In this document: positions 40,320 through 53,137 of the stretch, one piece after another
How the letters are laid out: the number at the start of each line of letters is the position of its first letter
How positions within the stretch are numbered: the stretch's first letter is position 1
Assembly: GCF_000482725.1 (NCBI RefSeq)
Contig: NZ_KI519477.1
Coordinates: forward strand, 361,585-425,584
Source: Psychromonas arctica DSM 14288
GTDB taxonomy: Bacteria > Pseudomonadota > Gammaproteobacteria > Enterobacterales > Psychromonadaceae
DNA length: 64,000 nt
Direction of reading: 5' to 3'
The notes under the pieces: model-generated
What the model was told of the DNA's origin: nothing
The model's input: only the letters and a program-made list of their open reading frames with translations
The model's database searches: none
Made by a program: the position numbers and the translations under genes

Positions 40320-40934
40320 TTTATAATATTCCTAGTGAGTGAAAAATTAGTATCGACATATTGAGGTAGAAGCTAAATAAAAACAAGCCTATTTACAAGT
40401 CAAAATTAAAACTTTAGGCATAAAAATAATTAACCAATCAGATAGAGAAAAAGAAGCTTAAGTAGCTGAACAATCAATCAAGGGATAATTTTTTAGATTT
40501 ACGACAAATAATATGCCTATAAAAATAAACAGAATAATCACGAAGGACACAGAGAGTACGAAGATTGATTAATCATATAAAAAGTAACGAATATTAACGC
40601 GAGTAAATGTCCATTCTGTAGATATGTTGCAAATCGTGCGCTTATAAATCACTAAGGACTTTTCCTTCGTGTTCTTCGCACCTTTGTGGTTAATTGCTTT
40701 TAATTTGTTGCTTTTATTCTTTCTAGATCCCCATATACAGCTAAGCATTTATCACCCCGCTTCAAACTAAAATTTCAGGCATAAAAAAAGGTGCCGAAGC
40801 ACCTTTTTTATTTAAACATCATTTTAATTACATGAGGAATCGTTACAAAATAACTTTCTCTAAATTGTTTTCAAAAAACCTTAAACACTGATTATTTTGA
40901 AAACAAAAGTTCAAATAATTTTTGAAGCCGATCC
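40320..40934. other. Gene-free region between rpoC and ridA
   Basis: Contains the rpoC terminator (40783-40809) and presumably the ridA promoter. Between 40538 and 40690 lie imperfectly inverted pieces (CACGAAGGACACAGAG and CCTTCGTGTTCTTCGCACC, then TTTGTGGTT) of a type common as scattered intergenic repeats. No gene is supported. Confidence 0.55.
40783..40809. terminator. Terminator of the rpoBC operon
   Basis: AAAAAAGGTGC and GCACCTTTTTT with a CGAA loop, 126 bp past the rpoC stop. It is symmetrical. It separates rpoBC from the following ridA-tus-str genes on the same strand. Confidence 0.93.
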
Positions 40935-43900
40935 TTATTCACCAAAATCAACGGCGTTTAGTAAGTCAGCTAAGTTTTGCTCAGCTGCTTCAACATCGAT
41001 GATTGGCTCTTCAGTTACAGGTTCAAGCTCTTTCGCTTTAGCTGCAGCACGAGTACGGTGATGTGCAAAACCAGTACCAGCTGGAATCAAGCGACCTACG
41101 ATTACATTCTCTTTCAAGCCATGTAATTGGTCACATTTACCTGCAACAGCTGCTTCCGTAAGAACGCGCGTTGTTTCCTGGAAAGATGCCGCTGAAATAA
41201 ATGATTCAGTTGCTAGTGATGCTTTAGTAATACCTAGTAACTGGTACTCAAACTTAGCTAAGTTTTTGCCTTCAGCTTCTAAGCGACGGTTTTCAATGAT
41301 AACACGTGCTACTTCAGCTTGTTCGCCGACTAAGAACTGTGTATCACCCGCATCAGTAATAGTACATTTACGTAGCATTTGATTAACGATAACTTCAATG
41401 TGTTTATCATTAATTTTTACACCTTGTAAACGGTATACTTCTTGTACTTCGTTAGTGATGTAGTTAGCCACTGGGCTAATACCACGTAGACGAAGGATGT
41501 CATGAGGAGACTCAGGACCGTCAGAAATAACCTCACCTTTTTCAATCTTCTCACCTTCGAAGATGTTTAGGTGACGCCATTTAGGAATCATCTCTTCGTA
41601 AACATCACCATTTGCTTGAGTGATCACTAGGCGACGCTTACCTTTGGTTTCTTTACCAAATGCTAACGTACCAGATACTTCAGCAAGAATAGCGGCATCT
41701 TTAGGTGTACGAGCTTCAAATAAGTCAGCTACGCGAGGTAGACCACCCGTGATATCACGAGTTTTCGAACTTTCTTGAGGGATACGAGCAACCGCATCAC
41801 CAACTCGTACTTGAGCACCATCTTCTAGGCTAACGATTGCTTTGGCAGGAAGTGCATATTGCGCAGCAACTTCAGTACCAGGAATGAATAAATCATTACC
41901 TTTAGCATCAACTAATTTAGCCATTGGACGCATTTCTTTACCTGCACTTGGACGCTGTGCAGGGTCAATAATAACAATACTTGATAAACCAGTTAGTTCA
42001 TCAGTTTGTTTATTAATAGTAATGCCTTCAATAAAGTCTAAGAACTCAACCGTACCTTCCACTTCCGTAATAATTGGATGTGTATGCGGGTCCCAGTTAG
42101 CAATGATTTCGCCAGCAGTGATTGCTGCACCATCTTGCTTCTCAAGAACAGCACCATAAGGTAGACGGTGATTCTCTTTAGTACGACCTAATTCATCAAT
42201 AACGGTTAGCTCAGTTGAACGAGACGTTACAACTACTTTGCCATCAGAGTTAATTACAAACTTAGCGTTATGTAATTTAACTTTACCAGTATTTTTAACT
42301 TGGATATTGTTTTCTGATGCAGAACGCGATGCTGCACCACCGATGTGGAATGTACGCATCGTTAACTGTGTACCAGGTTCACCGATAGACTGAGCGGCCA
42401 TAACACCAACTGCTTCGCCTTGACCAACCATGTGTCCACGAGCCAAATCACGACCGTAACATTGTGCACAAGCACCAAAGTCAGTATTACAAGTAATAAC
42501 AGAGCGAACCCATACTTGGTCAACCGATGCTTCTTCGATTAAGTCACAGTATTTTTCATCAAGTAATACGTTACGTGCGATTAAGACTTCGTTATCAGTA
42601 CCTGGTTTAATGATGTCACGAGCAACAACACGACCTAGTACACGTTCACGAAGTGGTTCAACAACGTCGCCACCTTGAATTAACGGAGTAACTAACAGAC
42701 CTTCAGTACTACCACAATCTTCTTCAGTAATAACTAAATCTTGAGCAATATCAACAAGACGACGAGTTAGGTAACCCGAGTTTGCTGTTTTAAGTGCGGT
42801 ATCGGCTAGACCTTTACGTGCGCCATGCGTCGAGATAAAGTACTGAAGTACGTTTAGACCTTCACGGAAGTTAGCCACGATAGGCGTTTCGATGATTGAA
42901 CCATCTGGTTTAGCCATCAGACCACGCATACCGGCTAGCTGACGAATCTGAGCAGCACTACCACGTGCGCCCGAGTCGGCCATCATGTAAACGCTGTTAA
43001 ACGAATCTTGCTGAACTTCTTCACCTTTCGCTGTTAAGACTGTGTCTTTAGAAAGATTTTCCATCATCGCTTTAGCCACTTGCTCATTCGCACTAGCCCA
43101 AATATCGATAACTTTATTGTAACGCTCACCCGCAGTAACAAGACCAGCTTGGAATTGCTCTTGGATTTCTAGTACTTCAGCTTCAGCTTCTTCAACTAAG
43201 CGTTTCTTAGCATCAGGAATAACCATGTCGTCGATACCTACAGAGGCACCTGACAATGTTGCGTACTCAAAACCTGTGTACATCAATTGGTCAGCAAAAA
43301 TAACAGTGTCTTTAATACCTAGTAAACGGTAACAAGCATTTAGCACATTAGAGATTGCTTTTTTGCCCATGTTCAAATCAACGTGCTCGAATGGTAAACC
43401 TTCAGGCATAATTAAAGATAAGATGGCACGACCAATCGTCGTTTCAACTAAACCAGTTGTTGATGTACGAGATTTATCTTCTGCAATGTGTACCTGTGTC
43501 ATACGAACTTTAACAATTGCTTGCAAGTCGACAACGCCAGCACGATATGCTTTTTCAGCTTCTTTTGCATTTTTGAAGTACATGCCTTCGCCACGCGCAT
43601 TAATACGAGTACGAGTCATGTAGTACAAACCTAATACAACGTCTTGTGACGGTACGATAATCGGCTCACCATTTGCAGGTGATAGGATATTATTCGTAGA
43701 CATCATTAACGTACGAGCTTCAAGCTGCGCTTCAATTGTTAACGGTACGTGTACCGCCATTTGGTCACCATCGAAATCGGCATTGTATGCCGCACAAACC
43801 AATGGATGTAATTGAATCGCTTTACCTTCGATTAATACAGGTTCAAATGCTTGGATACCTAGTCTGTGAAGTGTTGGTGCACGGTTAAGTAGCACTGGAT

Positions 43901-45155
43901 GTTCACGGATAACACCTTCTAGGATGTCCCAAACTTCACCACCTTCACGGTCAACTAATTTCTTAGCTGCTTTAATAGTAGTAGCAAGACCTAATGCTTC
44001 TAACTTACCGTATACGAATGGTTTGAATAGCTCTAATGCCATCTTCTTCGGAAGACCACATTGATGTAAACGTAGCGTTGGACCCACTGTGATTACAGAA
44101 CGACCAGAGTAATCTACGCGTTTACCTAGTAAGTTTTGACGGAAACGACCTTGCTTACCTTTGATCATATCTGCAAGCGATTTTAGAGGACGTTTGTTCG
44201 AACCTGTAATAGCTCGGCCACGACGACCATTATCTAATAACGCATCAACAGATTCTTGTAGCATACGTTTTTCGTTACGTACGATGATATCTGGTGCAGC
44301 TAGTTCTAAAAGACGTTTTAGACGGTTATTACGGTTAATAACACGACGGTATAAGTCATTTAGATCAGACGTTGCAAAACGTCCGCCATCTAGCGGTACT
44401 AGAGGACGTAAATCAGGTGGTAGTACTGGAAGTACTGTTAAGATCATCCACTCTGGTTTGTTTGAAGACTGGTGGAAAGATTCAACCAACTTCAGACGCT
44501 TAGTTAATTTCTTACGGCGAGTTTCAGAATTAGTTGTTTCTAATTCTTCACGCATACCTTTGATTTCGTGCTCTAAATCTAGTTGCTTAAGTAGTGCAAA
44601 TACGGCTTCAGCGCCCATCATTGCGTCAAACTCATCGCCCCATTGCTCTAGATTGTCCAAGTACTCTTCTTCAAGAAGAATTTGGCCACGCTCAAGATCA
44701 GTCATTCCTGGTTCAACAACCACGAAAGATTCAAAATAGAGGATACGTTCGATATCACGTAACGTCATATCTAGCATTAAGCCGATACGAGACGGAAGTG
44801 ATTTAAGGAACCAAATGTGTGCAACAGGTGATGCTAATTCGATGTGTCCCATACGGTCACGACGAACTTTAGCTTGAGTAACCTCAACACCACATTTTTC
44901 ACAAATAACACCACGATGTTTTAGGCGCTTGTACTTACCACATAAACATTCGTAATCTTTAATTGGACCAAAGATACGTGCACAGAATAAACCTTCACGT
45001 TCAGGTTTGAATGTACGGTAGTTAATGGTTTCTGGTTTTTTAACTTCACCAAAAGACCATGAACGGATCATTTCTGGTGATGCTAAACCGATTTTAATAC
45101 CATCGAATTCTTTGGTTTTATTTTGTTGCTTTAAAAACTTGAGTAAGTCTTTCAC
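40935..45155 (-). CDS. rpoC: RNA polymerase beta' subunit
   Basis: The beta' subunit carries the catalytic magnesium site of RNA polymerase. The 1406 residues fit the E. coli length of 1407. The N-terminal zinc site ([20 protein letters not shown]), the active-site [12 protein letters not shown], the bridge/trigger region ([18 protein letters not shown]) and the second zinc cluster ([15 protein letters not shown]) are all visible. It follows rpoB by 75 bp. Confidence 0.99.
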   Translation of the reverse strand: MKDLLKFLKQQNKTKEFDGIKIGLASPEMIRSWSFGEVKKPETINYRTFKPEREGLFCARIFGPIKDYECLCGKYKRLKHRGVICEKCGVEVTQAKVRRDRMGHIELASPVAHIWFLKSLPSRIGLMLDMTLRDIERILYFESFVVVEPGMTDLERGQILLEEEYLDNLEQWGDEFDAMMGAEAVFALLKQLDLEHEIKGMREELETTNSETRRKKLTKRLKLVESFHQSSNKPEWMILTVLPVLPPDLRPLVPLDGGRFATSDLNDLYRRVINRNNRLKRLLELAAPDIIVRNEKRMLQESVDALLDNGRRGRAITGSNKRPLKSLADMIKGKQGRFRQNLLGKRVDYSGRSVITVGPTLRLHQCGLPKKMALELFKPFVYGKLEALGLATTIKAAKKLVDREGGEVWDILEGVIREHPVLLNRAPTLHRLGIQAFEPVLIEGKAIQLHPLVCAAYNADFDGDQMAVHVPLTIEAQLEARTLMMSTNNILSPANGEPIIVPSQDVVLGLYYMTRTRINARGEGMYFKNAKEAEKAYRAGVVDLQAIVKVRMTQVHIAEDKSRTSTTGLVETTIGRAILSLIMPEGLPFEHVDLNMGKKAISNVLNACYRLLGIKDTVIFADQLMYTGFEYATLSGASVGIDDMVIPDAKKRLVEEAEAEVLEIQEQFQAGLVTAGERYNKVIDIWASANEQVAKAMMENLSKDTVLTAKGEEVQQDSFNSVYMMADSGARGSAAQIRQLAGMRGLMAKPDGSIIETPIVANFREGLNVLQYFISTHGARKGLADTALKTANSGYLTRRLVDIAQDLVITEEDCGSTEGLLVTPLIQGGDVVEPLRERVLGRVVARDIIKPGTDNEVLIARNVLLDEKYCDLIEEASVDQVWVRSVITCNTDFGACAQCYGRDLARGHMVGQGEAVGVMAAQSIGEPGTQLTMRTFHIGGAASRSASENNIQVKNTGKVKLHNAKFVINSDGKVVVTSRSTELTVIDELGRTKENHRLPYGAVLEKQDGAAITAGEIIANWDPHTHPIITEVEGTVEFLDFIEGITINKQTDELTGLSSIVIIDPAQRPSAGKEMRPMAKLVDAKGNDLFIPGTEVAAQYALPAKAIVSLEDGAQVRVGDAVARIPQESSKTRDITGGLPRVADLFEARTPKDAAILAEVSGTLAFGKETKGKRRLVITQANGDVYEEMIPKWRHLNIFEGEKIEKGEVISDGPESPHDILRLRGISPVANYITNEVQEVYRLQGVKINDKHIEVIVNQMLRKCTITDAGDTQFLVGEQAEVARVIIENRRLEAEGKNLAKFEYQLLGITKASLATESFISAASFQETTRVLTEAAVAGKCDQLHGLKENVIVGRLIPAGTGFAHHRTRAAAKAKELEPVTEEPIIDVEAAEQNLADLLNAVDFGE

Positions 45156-45230
45156 GCTACTCTCCCATAGGAGTTAAAACTAGGCGTCTCAAAAAACCGA
45201 GACGCCACATATTTTCAACTAAAACGAATT

Positions 45231-48200
45231 TTAGTTAGATTCATCTAGCTCGATATTGATGCTTAATGAACGGATCTCTTTCAACAATACGTTGAATGAT
45301 TCAGGCATGCCTGGTTCCATTCTATGGTCACCGTCTACGATGTTTTTATACATCTTAGTACGACCGTTAACATCATCCGATTTAACTGTCAGCATCTCTT
45401 GTAGAGTGTAAGCAGCACCGTAAGCTTCTAGTGCCCATACTTCCATCTCACCAAAACGCTGTCCACCGAACTGAGCTTTACCACCAAGTGGTTGCTGAGT
45501 AACCAAGCTGTAAGAACCTGTTGAACGTGCATGCATTTTGTCATCAACTAAGTGATTTAGTTTTAACATGTACATATAACCAACGGTTACTGGACGTTCA
45601 AATGGGATACCCGTACGGCCATCAGTTAATTGTAACTGACCAGACTCAGGTAAATCAGCCATGCGTAACAATTCACGGATTTCGCTTTCGTGTGCGCCAT
45701 CAAATGCTGGAGTCGCTACTGGTAAACCTTTGTATAGGTTTTTAGCAAGACGTAATACAGCTTCGTCATCGAAGTCATTTAAGTCAACATGACACGGAGC
45801 ATCACCGAATGAGTAAAGTTTTTGTACATATTCACGTACTTTGCTGATTTCAACTTCACGCTGATCTTTGATCATACGCTCTAGTTTCTCACCAACACCT
45901 TTACACGCTAGACCTAGATGTGTTTCAAGAATCTGACCGATGTTCATTCGTGATGGTACACCCAATGGGTTAAGTACGATATCAACTGGAACACCAAACT
46001 CATCGTGAGGCATATCTTCTACAGGTACGATGTTTGAAATAACACCTTTGTTACCGTGACGGCCGGCCATTTTATCACCTGGTTGTAGGCGACGACGTAC
46101 CGCTAAGTAAACTTTAACAATTTTTTGTACACCTGGTGCTAAATCATCACCTTGTGTAATCTTACGACGTTTAATATCAAACTCTTTATCGTAGTTTGCT
46201 TTAATTTCGTCGTGTTGTGCATTGATTTGATCTAAAAGCGTTTGCTTCTCATCATCAGAAAGCACGATATCAAACCACTGAGCCTTAGGCATTTGTAGTA
46301 GACGCGCTTCTTCTTGACCAGCAGAAACTAATAGGTTTAATGCTTTTTCGTAAATAGAGCCTTCTAAAAGTTTAAACTTCTCAGTTAAATCTTTCTTCGC
46401 CGCTTTTAACTGCATTTCTTCAATTTCTAGTGCACGCTTGTCTTTCTCAACGCCGTCACGAGTAAAGACTTGTACGTCAATTACTGTTGCGTAAGTTGAG
46501 TTAGCTACGCGTAAAGAGCTGTCTTTAACGTCAGACGCTTTTTCACCGAAGATTGCTCGTAATAGTTTTTCTTCTGGCGTAAGTTGAGTTTCACCTTTAG
46601 GTGTTACTTTACCTACTAAGATATCACCTGGTTTAACTTCAGCACCTACATAAACAATACCAGACTCATCTAGTTTGCTTAGTGCAGATTCACCAACGTT
46701 AGGGATATCGGCCGTGATCTCTTCAGTACCCAATTTAGTTTCACGTGCAATACATGAGAACTCTTGGATATGGATCGTAGTAAAACGATCTTCTTGAGAT
46801 ACACGCTCAGAAATAAGGATTGAATCCTCAAAGTTGTAACCATTCCAAGGCATGAAGGCAATCTTCATGTTTTGACCAAGTGCTAAATCACCCATATCAG
46901 TCGATGGACCATCGGCTAATACGTCACCGCGAACAATTGGCTCGCCAGGTTTACACGTTGGTTTTTGGTTAATACATGTATTCTGATTCGAACGCGTGTA
47001 TTTAGTTAAGTTGTAGATGTCGATACCGGCTTCACCAGCAACTAATTCATCATCAGCAACTTTAACTACGATACGAGATGCATCAACGTAATCAATTGTT
47101 CCGCCACGTTTTGCAATAATGGTTACACCAGAATCGATCGCTAGACGACGTTCTATACCTGTACCTACTAATGGCTTATCAGCACGTAGTGTTGGTACAG
47201 CTTGACGTTGCATGTTTGCACCCATTAAGGCACGGTTAGCATCATCATGTTCTAAGAACGGGATAAGTGACGCAGCAACAGAAATGATCTGTTGTGGTGA
47301 CACATCCATGTAATCAATGTCGTTTGGTCCCATGAAGGTAGTTTCACCTTTATGACGACACTGGATCATATCTTCGTTAAGCATGCCATTTTCATCAAGA
47401 CCGGCAGATGCCTGTGCGATAACAAATGTACCTTCTTCGATAGCTGATAAATATTCAACTTGATCAGAAGGTTTACCATCGATCACTTTACGGTAAGGTG
47501 TTTCTAAGAAACCGTAACTGTTAGTACGAGAGAAAGTAGCTAACGAGTTGATAAGACCGATGTTTGGTCCCTCAGGTGTTTCGATAGGACATAAACGACC
47601 GTAATGCGTTACGTGTACGTCACGTACTTCAAAGCCAGCACGTTCACGTGTTAAACCACCAGGGCCTAAGGCAGAAATACGACGTTTGTGTGTTACTTCT
47701 GATAACGGGTTATTTTGATCCATAAACTGAGACAGTTGTGATGAACCAAAGAACTCTTTAACAGCAGCTGAGATAGGTTTTGCATTGATCAGATCTTGCG
47801 GCATAGTCGCATCAAGGTCGCCTAAAGATAGACGCTCTTTAACAGCACGTTCAACACGTACTAGACCAACACGGAATTGGTTTTCAGCCATTTCACCTAC
47901 ACAACGAATACGACGGTTACCAAGGTGATCGATATCATCAACTTCGCCATTACCGTTACGGATATCGATCAGTGTTTTCATTACACTTAAGATATCTTCG
48001 TTAGATAGAATGCCAGGACCTACATCGCCTTCAATGTTAACACGACGATTGAACTTCATACGACCTACTTTAGATAAGTCATAACGCTCTTCTGCAAAGA
48101 ATAAGTTTTGGAATAAACCTTCTGCAGCATCTTTTGTTGGTGGCTCACCAGGACGCATCATACGGTAAACTTCTACTAACGCTTCTAAACGGTTAGTTGA

Positions 48201-49265
48201 AGAATCAACACGTAATGTATCCGAGATAAATGCACCACAATCTAATTCATTAGTGTAAATCGCTTCGAATTTTTTAATACCTGACTGCGCTAGCTCAGCT
48301 AATAATTCAAGCGTAAAGATATCATTAGCATTAACAATGATTTCACCAGTTTCGCTGCTGATGTAATCTTTCGCTGATACTTTACCTTCTAGATGTTCAA
48401 ATGGTACTTCAATATGTTGTACGCCGTCTTTTTCAAGTTGACGAATATGACGAGCAGTAATACGCTTGCCTGCTTCAACATAAGTTGTACCTTTACTCAC
48501 GATGTCAAAGTTAAACTGCTCACCACGTAAACGGTCTGCAATTAATGCCATCGTAATAACACCATCTTTAACAACAAACTGAGTTGTATCAAAGAAGATA
48601 TCTAGGATTTGTTCTGTTGTGTACTCAAGTGCACGTAACATGATAGTCGCAGGTAATTTACGACGGCGGTCAATACGAACAAATAAGTTATCTTTCGGGT
48701 CAAACTCAAAATCTAACCAAGAACCACGGTAAGGGATAACACGTGCGTTATATAACACTTTACCCGAACTGTGTGTTTTGCCTTTATCATGATCAAAGAA
48801 AACACCAGGTGAACGATGTAATTGAGAAACAATAACACGTTCAGTACCATTGATTACAAAAGTACCGTTTTCTGTCATGAGTGGCATTTCACCCATGTAA
48901 ACTTCTTGTTCACGGATATCTTTAACCGTGCCTGCTGGCGCATCACGATCATAAATAACAAGACGTAGTTTTACACGTAAAGAGGCAGAGTATGTCACTC
49001 CGCGGATTTGGCATTCTTTTACATCGAATACAGGTTCACCTAAGCGGTAGCTTACGTATTGTAGCTCCGAAGTGCCTGAGTAACTTGCGATAGGAAAGAT
49101 GCTGTTAAAAGCAGCTTGTAAACCTACTTCGCCAGTCGGATCGACTTCAATGTATCGTTTGAATGAATCTAGTTGAATCTCCAACAAGTATGGTTTTTCC
49201 ATTACTTGTGGGCGTTTCCCGAAATCCTTACGAATACGTTTTTTCTCAGTATAAGAGTAACCCAT
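45231..49265 (-). CDS. rpoB: RNA polymerase beta subunit
   Basis: The beta subunit forms the catalytic cleft and contains the rifampicin pocket. Starting at the ATG at 49265 gives 1344 residues (E. coli 1342): [20 protein letters not shown]. The rifampicin cluster reads [32 protein letters not shown] with sensitive-type residues, and the C-terminal [20 protein letters not shown] is present. An in-frame extension to 49346 is not likely translated, because AAAGGAACC precedes the chosen ATG. Confidence 0.99.
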   Translation of the reverse strand: MGYSYTEKKRIRKDFGKRPQVMEKPYLLEIQLDSFKRYIEVDPTGEVGLQAAFNSIFPIASYSGTSELQYVSYRLGEPVFDVKECQIRGVTYSASLRVKLRLVIYDRDAPAGTVKDIREQEVYMGEMPLMTENGTFVINGTERVIVSQLHRSPGVFFDHDKGKTHSSGKVLYNARVIPYRGSWLDFEFDPKDNLFVRIDRRRKLPATIMLRALEYTTEQILDIFFDTTQFVVKDGVITMALIADRLRGEQFNFDIVSKGTTYVEAGKRITARHIRQLEKDGVQHIEVPFEHLEGKVSAKDYISSETGEIIVNANDIFTLELLAELAQSGIKKFEAIYTNELDCGAFISDTLRVDSSTNRLEALVEVYRMMRPGEPPTKDAAEGLFQNLFFAEERYDLSKVGRMKFNRRVNIEGDVGPGILSNEDILSVMKTLIDIRNGNGEVDDIDHLGNRRIRCVGEMAENQFRVGLVRVERAVKERLSLGDLDATMPQDLINAKPISAAVKEFFGSSQLSQFMDQNNPLSEVTHKRRISALGPGGLTRERAGFEVRDVHVTHYGRLCPIETPEGPNIGLINSLATFSRTNSYGFLETPYRKVIDGKPSDQVEYLSAIEEGTFVIAQASAGLDENGMLNEDMIQCRHKGETTFMGPNDIDYMDVSPQQIISVAASLIPFLEHDDANRALMGANMQRQAVPTLRADKPLVGTGIERRLAIDSGVTIIAKRGGTIDYVDASRIVVKVADDELVAGEAGIDIYNLTKYTRSNQNTCINQKPTCKPGEPIVRGDVLADGPSTDMGDLALGQNMKIAFMPWNGYNFEDSILISERVSQEDRFTTIHIQEFSCIARETKLGTEEITADIPNVGESALSKLDESGIVYVGAEVKPGDILVGKVTPKGETQLTPEEKLLRAIFGEKASDVKDSSLRVANSTYATVIDVQVFTRDGVEKDKRALEIEEMQLKAAKKDLTEKFKLLEGSIYEKALNLLVSAGQEEARLLQMPKAQWFDIVLSDDEKQTLLDQINAQHDEIKANYDKEFDIKRRKITQGDDLAPGVQKIVKVYLAVRRRLQPGDKMAGRHGNKGVISNIVPVEDMPHDEFGVPVDIVLNPLGVPSRMNIGQILETHLGLACKGVGEKLERMIKDQREVEISKVREYVQKLYSFGDAPCHVDLNDFDDEAVLRLAKNLYKGLPVATPAFDGAHESEIRELLRMADLPESGQLQLTDGRTGIPFERPVTVGYMYMLKLNHLVDDKMHARSTGSYSLVTQQPLGGKAQFGGQRFGEMEVWALEAYGAAYTLQEMLTVKSDDVNGRTKMYKNIVDGDHRMEPGMPESFNVLLKEIRSLSINIELDESN

Positions 49266-49585
49266 GTGGTTCCTTTGCTCGCTGATTAAATTGGTCATAG
49301 TTGTCTTACTTGGCTTGAAACTTATTGCATGACAACGGCGGCACATTATTTTGGTGTTAATGATGTTTTAAATGTCGTTATTGTTTCTGTTTGAGCCTGT
49401 TTTTAAGGCGCAGCTTATATCGCTGACTTTATCGTTCGAAACAATATGGCAATAACATCACCTTAAGCGTCCGATGACCGTAAAAAATAATGATAAATCA
49501 CGGTATCCTATAGCGCAAAAAGGCCGGTGATTAAATAATCACCAGCCAGTGCCATTTTCATGGCTAATAAGTTAGAAAATCTAAC
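49266..49585. other. rplL-rpoB intergenic leader
   Basis: A 320-bp leader between rplL and rpoB. In E. coli this interval contains the attenuator that lets part of the rplJL transcript continue into rpoBC, and an RNase III site. The attenuator-like hairpin is at 49517-49547. The rest is AT-rich with no gene. Confidence 0.65.
49517..49547 (-). terminator. Attenuator between rplL and rpoB
   Basis: On the minus strand GGCTGGTGATT, loop ATTT, AATCACCGGCC, followed by five T. One mismatch in the stem and a short T-run fit a leaky terminator, as required between rplL and rpoB. Confidence 0.8.
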
Positions 49586-49951
49586 TTATTTAAGTTCAGC
49601 AGTTGCACCGATTTCAGCAAGCTCTTTCTGGAAAGCTTCAGCTTCGTCTTTCGAGATGCCTTCTTTCAATACAGCAGGGCAAGATTCAACAGCGTCTTTC
49701 GCTTCTTTCAGGCCTAGACCTGTAATAGCACGAACAGCTTTGATTGCTTTAACTTTGTTCTCACCGAAAGCAGTAAGTACAAGGTTGAATTCAGTTTGCT
49801 CAGCAGCAGCTTCGCCAGCAGCAGCAGGACCTGCAGCAACAGCAGCAGCAGATACACCGAATTTTTCTTCCATTGCTTCGATTAGTTCAACAACTTCCAT
49901 TACAGATAGTTCTGCAACAGCATCAATGATTTGGTCTTTAGTAAGAGACAT
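49586..49951 (-). CDS. rplL: 50S ribosomal protein L7/L12
   Basis: L7/L12 forms the flexible stalk that recruits translational GTPases; several copies bind L10. The 121 residues show the N-terminal dimer domain ([20 protein letters not shown]), the Ala-rich hinge (about 33-50) and the C-terminal factor-binding domain ([20 protein letters not shown]). It follows rplJ by 43 bp. Confidence 0.98.
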   Translation of the reverse strand: MSLTKDQIIDAVAELSVMEVVELIEAMEEKFGVSAAAVAAGPAAAGEAAAEQTEFNLVLTAFGENKVKAIKAVRAITGLGLKEAKDAVESCPAVLKEGISKDEAEAFQKELAEIGATAELK

Positions 49952-49994
49952 GAGTCAATTCCTATATATAGATTATAAAATGGTATTACAGCAA

Positions 49995-50498
49995 TTACGC
50001 TGCAGATTCTTCTTTCTGGTCGCGAATTGCAGCCAGAGTACGTACAAGTTTGCCCGCTGCAGCTTCTTTCATAGTAGCCATCAGTTTCGCAATTGCTTCG
50101 TCGTAAGTTGGTAATGTCGCTAAACGGTCGATTTGATCGGCTTCAATAAATTCGCCTTCAAATGCTAGCCCTTTAATTTCAAACTTTTCATTAGCTTTAG
50201 CAAAGTCTTTTAAAAGACGTGCTGCTGCACCTGGATGTTCGTTTGAAAAAGCAAGGATAGTAGGACCTGTAAACGTATCTGCCAGACATGCATAGTCAGT
50301 ACCTTCAACTGCACGACGTGCTAATGTATTACGAATTACTCGTAAAAATACACCGTTTGCACGTGCTTTTGCACGAAGTTCAGTCATTGCACCTACTGTT
50401 ACGCCACGTGAATCAGCGACAACAGCAGACAGAGCGCCTTTAGCAGCTTCGTTGACTTCAGCAACAATAGCTTGTTTGTCTTCGAGTCTTAATGCCAT
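49995..50498 (-). CDS. rplJ: 50S ribosomal protein L10
   Basis: L10 anchors the L7/L12 stalk on 23S rRNA and, as the L10(L12)n complex, represses its own mRNA leader. The 167 residues show [48 protein letters not shown] and a helical C-terminal tail for L12 dimers. It is preceded by a 266-bp leader with a promoter. Confidence 0.98.
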   Translation of the reverse strand: MALRLEDKQAIVAEVNEAAKGALSAVVADSRGVTVGAMTELRAKARANGVFLRVIRNTLARRAVEGTDYACLADTFTGPTILAFSNEHPGAAARLLKDFAKANEKFEIKGLAFEGEFIEADQIDRLATLPTYDEAIAKLMATMKEAAAGKLVRTLAAIRDQKEESAA

Positions 50499-50764
50499 TT
50501 GGTTTTACTCCTGGATTCCACTAGGTTTTACCCTAGATAAACACCCTCACCTAATGGTGAGGCACTATTTTGGTTTCGGATCCAGTAGAATAATCTTTCT
50601 GGGGTCCGGTACCGTCTACGCAGGAAATTAAGTCAAATCAGAGATTTAACACCTGCGGTCTAAGAAGAGACCTAAGGCCCTCCAAAGTAAGGTCGCATAT
50701 TATACAAACAATATGCCACCTTGTATAGTGACTTGATGATTAATCATCAAATCACTACAAAAAA
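50499..50764 (-). promoter_or_regulatory. rplJ leader with probable L10 autoregulatory structure
   Basis: A 266-bp leader between rplA and rplJ, rich in hairpin-forming blocks (CCTCACC ATTA GGTGAGG near 50543-50560 and a GGTCTC/GACC pairing near 50650-50675). The position is that of the L10(L12)4 binding leader of gammaproteobacteria (ribosomal protein L10 leader family). The detailed fold was not computed. Confidence 0.55.
50699..50727 (-). promoter_or_regulatory. Promoter of rplJL-rpoBC
   Basis: Perfect -10 TATAAT (50699-50704) and -35-like TATACA (50722-50727), 17 bp apart, at the start of the L10 leader. This corresponds to the internal L10 promoter of E. coli. Confidence 0.75.
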
Positions 50765-51469
50765 TTACGCTACTACTGTTACTAGAGTTGCTTGGTCAAC
50801 TTTAAGACCTGCACCCATAGTTGTAGATAGAGAAACTTTCTTAATGAATTGACCTTTAGCACCTGATGGTTTGCCTTTTTTAAGCGCAATAATCAAAGCT
50901 TCTAGGTTTTCTTTAATCTGTTCAGCAGTGAACGTTGCTTTACCGATTGTAGAATGGATAATACCATTCTTGTCGTTACGGTAACGAACCTGACCAGCTT
51001 TAGCATTTTTAACTGCATCAGCAACGTTAGGTGTAACAGTACCAACTTTCGGGTTAGGCATTAGGCCACGTGGACCTAAGATTTGACCTAATTGACCAAC
51101 AACACGCATAGCGTCTGGTGATGCAATTACTACGTCAAAATCCATTTCGCCAGCTTTAACTTTAGCAGCAAGATCGTCCATACCAACGATATCCGCACCA
51201 GCAGCTAGAGCAGCTTCTGCGTTAGCGCCTTGTGTGAATACAGCAACACGAACTTCACGACCAGTACCGTGTGGTAATACAGTTGCGCCACGTACGTTTT
51301 GATCACTACGACGAGGATCAACACCTAGGTTAACTGCAACATCAATGCTTTCGCTGAATTTAGCTGTAGCAAACTTTTGTAAAAGTGCTACTGCTTCATT
51401 GATATCGTATTCTTTAGTTCCGTCAACTTCTGCACGGATAGCTGTCATGCGTTTAGATAATTTAGCCAT
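50765..51469 (-). CDS. rplA: 50S ribosomal protein L1
   Basis: L1 forms the mobile stalk near the E site and represses the rplKA mRNA. The 234 residues include [60 protein letters not shown] and [20 protein letters not shown]. It follows rplK by 4 bp. Confidence 0.98.
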   Translation of the reverse strand: MAKLSKRMTAIRAEVDGTKEYDINEAVALLQKFATAKFSESIDVAVNLGVDPRRSDQNVRGATVLPHGTGREVRVAVFTQGANAEAALAAGADIVGMDDLAAKVKAGEMDFDVVIASPDAMRVVGQLGQILGPRGLMPNPKVGTVTPNVADAVKNAKAGQVRYRNDKNGIIHSTIGKATFTAEQIKENLEALIIALKKGKPSGAKGQFIKKVSLSTTMGAGLKVDQATLVTVVA

Positions 51470-51473
51470 TGTA

Positions 51474-51902
51474 TTAACCCTCTACTTCCAGACCCATAGA
51501 ACGAGCAGAACCCGCAATACAACGTACCATCGCTTCAAGATCGGCACCCGTTAAATCAACTTCTTTCGCTTTAGCGATTTCTTCAAGTTGAGCAACTGTT
51601 ACTTTACCTACTTTATTTTTGTTAGGTACAGCAGAACCAGATTTGATGCCAGCAGCTTTCTTAAGTAAGTAAGATGCAGGTGGAGTCTTAGTTTCGAACG
51701 TAAAAGAACGGTCAGCATATACTGTAATTACTACAGGAACTGGCGCGCCTTTTTCTTGAGCTTCTGTTTTTGCATTGAATGCTTTACAGAATTCCATGAT
51801 GTTAACACCGTGTTGACCAAGTGCAGGACCAACTGGTGGTGACGGGTTTGCCATACCAGCTGAAACTTGCAGCTTGATATATGCGGTTACTTTCTTAGCC
51901 AT
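51474..51902 (-). CDS. rplK: 50S ribosomal protein L11
   Basis: L11 sits in the GTPase-associated centre and is needed for RelA-dependent stringent signalling. The 142 residues show [37 protein letters not shown] (thiostrepton region), [20 protein letters not shown] and the C-terminal [15 protein letters not shown]. First gene of rplKA. Confidence 0.98.
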   Translation of the reverse strand: MAKKVTAYIKLQVSAGMANPSPPVGPALGQHGVNIMEFCKAFNAKTEAQEKGAPVPVVITVYADRSFTFETKTPPASYLLKKAAGIKSGSAVPNKNKVGKVTVAQLEEIAKAKEVDLTGADLEAMVRCIAGSARSMGLEVEG

Positions 51903-51920
51903 GATATATTACCTTTGTTT

Positions 51921-51950
51921 GGGTATAACGCTGAAAAAACTCAGCTTCCC
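51921..51950 (-). promoter_or_regulatory. Candidate L1-binding operator in the rplK leader
   Basis: On the minus strand GGGAA GCTG AGTTTTTT CAGC GTTATA CCC folds as two short helices separated by an asymmetric internal loop. This is the general shape of L1 sites on rRNA and mRNA. It lies just before the rplK start, where E. coli L1 represses. The assignment is by shape and position. Confidence 0.5.
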
Positions 51951-52047
51951 GATGAATACATAAGTGACTGCATTATTGCAGCCTACTCGATCCTATTGAA
52001 TTTGCCGTGTTAACTAAAGTTCTCACCACAAATAAAATGGGCGGCGA

Positions 52048-52077
52048 ATTATAACTGTAAGCCACCTCATTTCACAA
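52048..52077 (-). promoter_or_regulatory. Promoter of rplKA
   Basis: Perfect -10 TATAAT (52048-52053) and -35 TTGTGA (52072-52077), 18 bp apart. The GC-rich discriminator TCGCCGCCC is typical of stringently controlled ribosomal promoters. Confidence 0.78.
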
Positions 52078-52131
52078 GATCTTTTGGTGTTTTTTTAACC
52101 TAATAACAATTACAGGTGATTAAAAAACAAA

Positions 52132-52159
52132 AAGCCAATAAGAATAACCTTATTGGCTT
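52132..52159 (-). terminator. Terminator of secE-nusG
   Basis: AAGCCAATAAG and CTTATTGGCTT (11 bp, loop of 6). On the minus strand the stem runs into TTTTTGTTTTTT. Confidence 0.92.
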
Positions 52160-52198
52160 AGATACGCGTTAACAAATAACTGGTTTGTTATAAATTAA

Positions 52199-52747
52199 TT
52201 AGCTTTTTTCAACTTGAGAAAATTCAAGTTCAACTGGTGTCGCACGACCAAAAATAGAAACCGATACTTTTAAACGGCTCTTATCGTAGTCAACTTCTTC
52301 AACGGTACCAGAGAAGTCAGCAAATGGACCATCACTAACACGAACCACTTCACCTGCTTCAAACAAGGTACGTGGACGAGGTGTATCGTGAGACTCTTGT
52401 AAGCGGTTAAGAATATTATCCACTTCTTTTTGTGAGATAGGAGCAGGACGTTCTGCAGTACCACCAATAAAACCCATTACACGGTCAATACTTTTTACTA
52501 AATGCCAGCTATCGTCATTCATTGCCATTTCAACTAAAACGTAACCAGGGAAGAACTTACGTTCACTTTTACGTTTTTGGCCAGCACGCATTTCAACAAC
52601 TTCTTCAGTTGGGACTAAGATTTGTCCAAAGTGCTCTTCCATTTCATTTAAACGGATGTGCTCAACTAATGTTTTTTGTACACGTCCTTCATACCCAGAA
52701 AAGGCTTGGACTACATACCATCTCTTTTTTTGAACTTCTTCAGTCAT
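52199..52747 (-). CDS. nusG: Transcription termination/antitermination factor NusG
   Basis: NusG binds RNA polymerase, supports Rho termination and couples transcription to translation through S10. The 182 residues have the NGN domain ([38 protein letters not shown]) and a C-terminal KOW domain ([20 protein letters not shown]). It follows secE by 9 bp. Confidence 0.98.
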   Translation of the reverse strand: MTEEVQKKRWYVVQAFSGYEGRVQKTLVEHIRLNEMEEHFGQILVPTEEVVEMRAGQKRKSERKFFPGYVLVEMAMNDDSWHLVKSIDRVMGFIGGTAERPAPISQKEVDNILNRLQESHDTPRPRTLFEAGEVVRVSDGPFADFSGTVEEVDYDKSRLKVSVSIFGRATPVELEFSQVEKS

Positions 52748-52756
52748 AATAAACCC

Positions 52757-53137
52757 TTAAATAGAGGTAGTGATAAACGCGATGAGGCGAACGAAAATGC
52801 CATCAAGACCCCACAATATCAATCCAACAATGGTTGATACCGCTAAGATGATTAATGTAGTTTGTACTGTTTCTTGGCGAGTTGGCCAAACAACTTTACG
52901 CACTTCAAGGCGCGCATCTTTAGCAAAACCAATAAACGTTTTGCCTTTTTCAGTAAATGCAGCAGAAAGAACGGCTAAAGCAGCTAATAATAAAAGTACT
53001 GCTACACGTAATACAACATGCGTTTCTTCGCCATATAAATAATTACCAACAATGATTGCTGCTAATAATAAAACGGTGATCGTCCATTTAACTCCATCGA
53101 ATGAGCTTTTGCTGTTTTCAGAATTTACTGTTGTCAT
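52757..53137 (-). CDS. secE: Preprotein translocase subunit SecE
   Basis: SecE clamps SecY in the SecYEG channel. The 126 residues have three transmembrane segments, the enterobacterial form: about 17-33, 40-60 and 95-120. The amphipathic FIGFAKDARLEVRKVVWPTR and QTTLIILAVSTIVGLILWG regions are diagnostic. It is the first gene of the secE-nusG unit. In E. coli tufB and tRNA genes precede secE, but neither is present upstream here. Confidence 0.96.
   Translation of the reverse strand: MTTVNSENSKSSFDGVKWTITVLLLAAIIVGNYLYGEETHVVLRVAVLLLLAALAVLSAAFTEKGKTFIGFAKDARLEVRKVVWPTRQETVQTTLIILAVSTIVGLILWGLDGIFVRLIAFITTSI

Noticed and set aside
44161..44739. 192-codon open frame opposite rpoC
   Set aside because: It lies entirely antisense to conserved rpoC coding sequence, is rich in Ser/Arg as expected of a shadow frame, and has no ribosome site.
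49266..49346. N-terminal extension of RpoB
   Set aside because: The ATG at 49265 matches the conserved start and has AAAGGAACC before it.
49560..50114. 184-codon open frame across rplL and rplJ on the plus strand
   Set aside because: Antisense to two universal ribosomal genes, low complexity, no start context.
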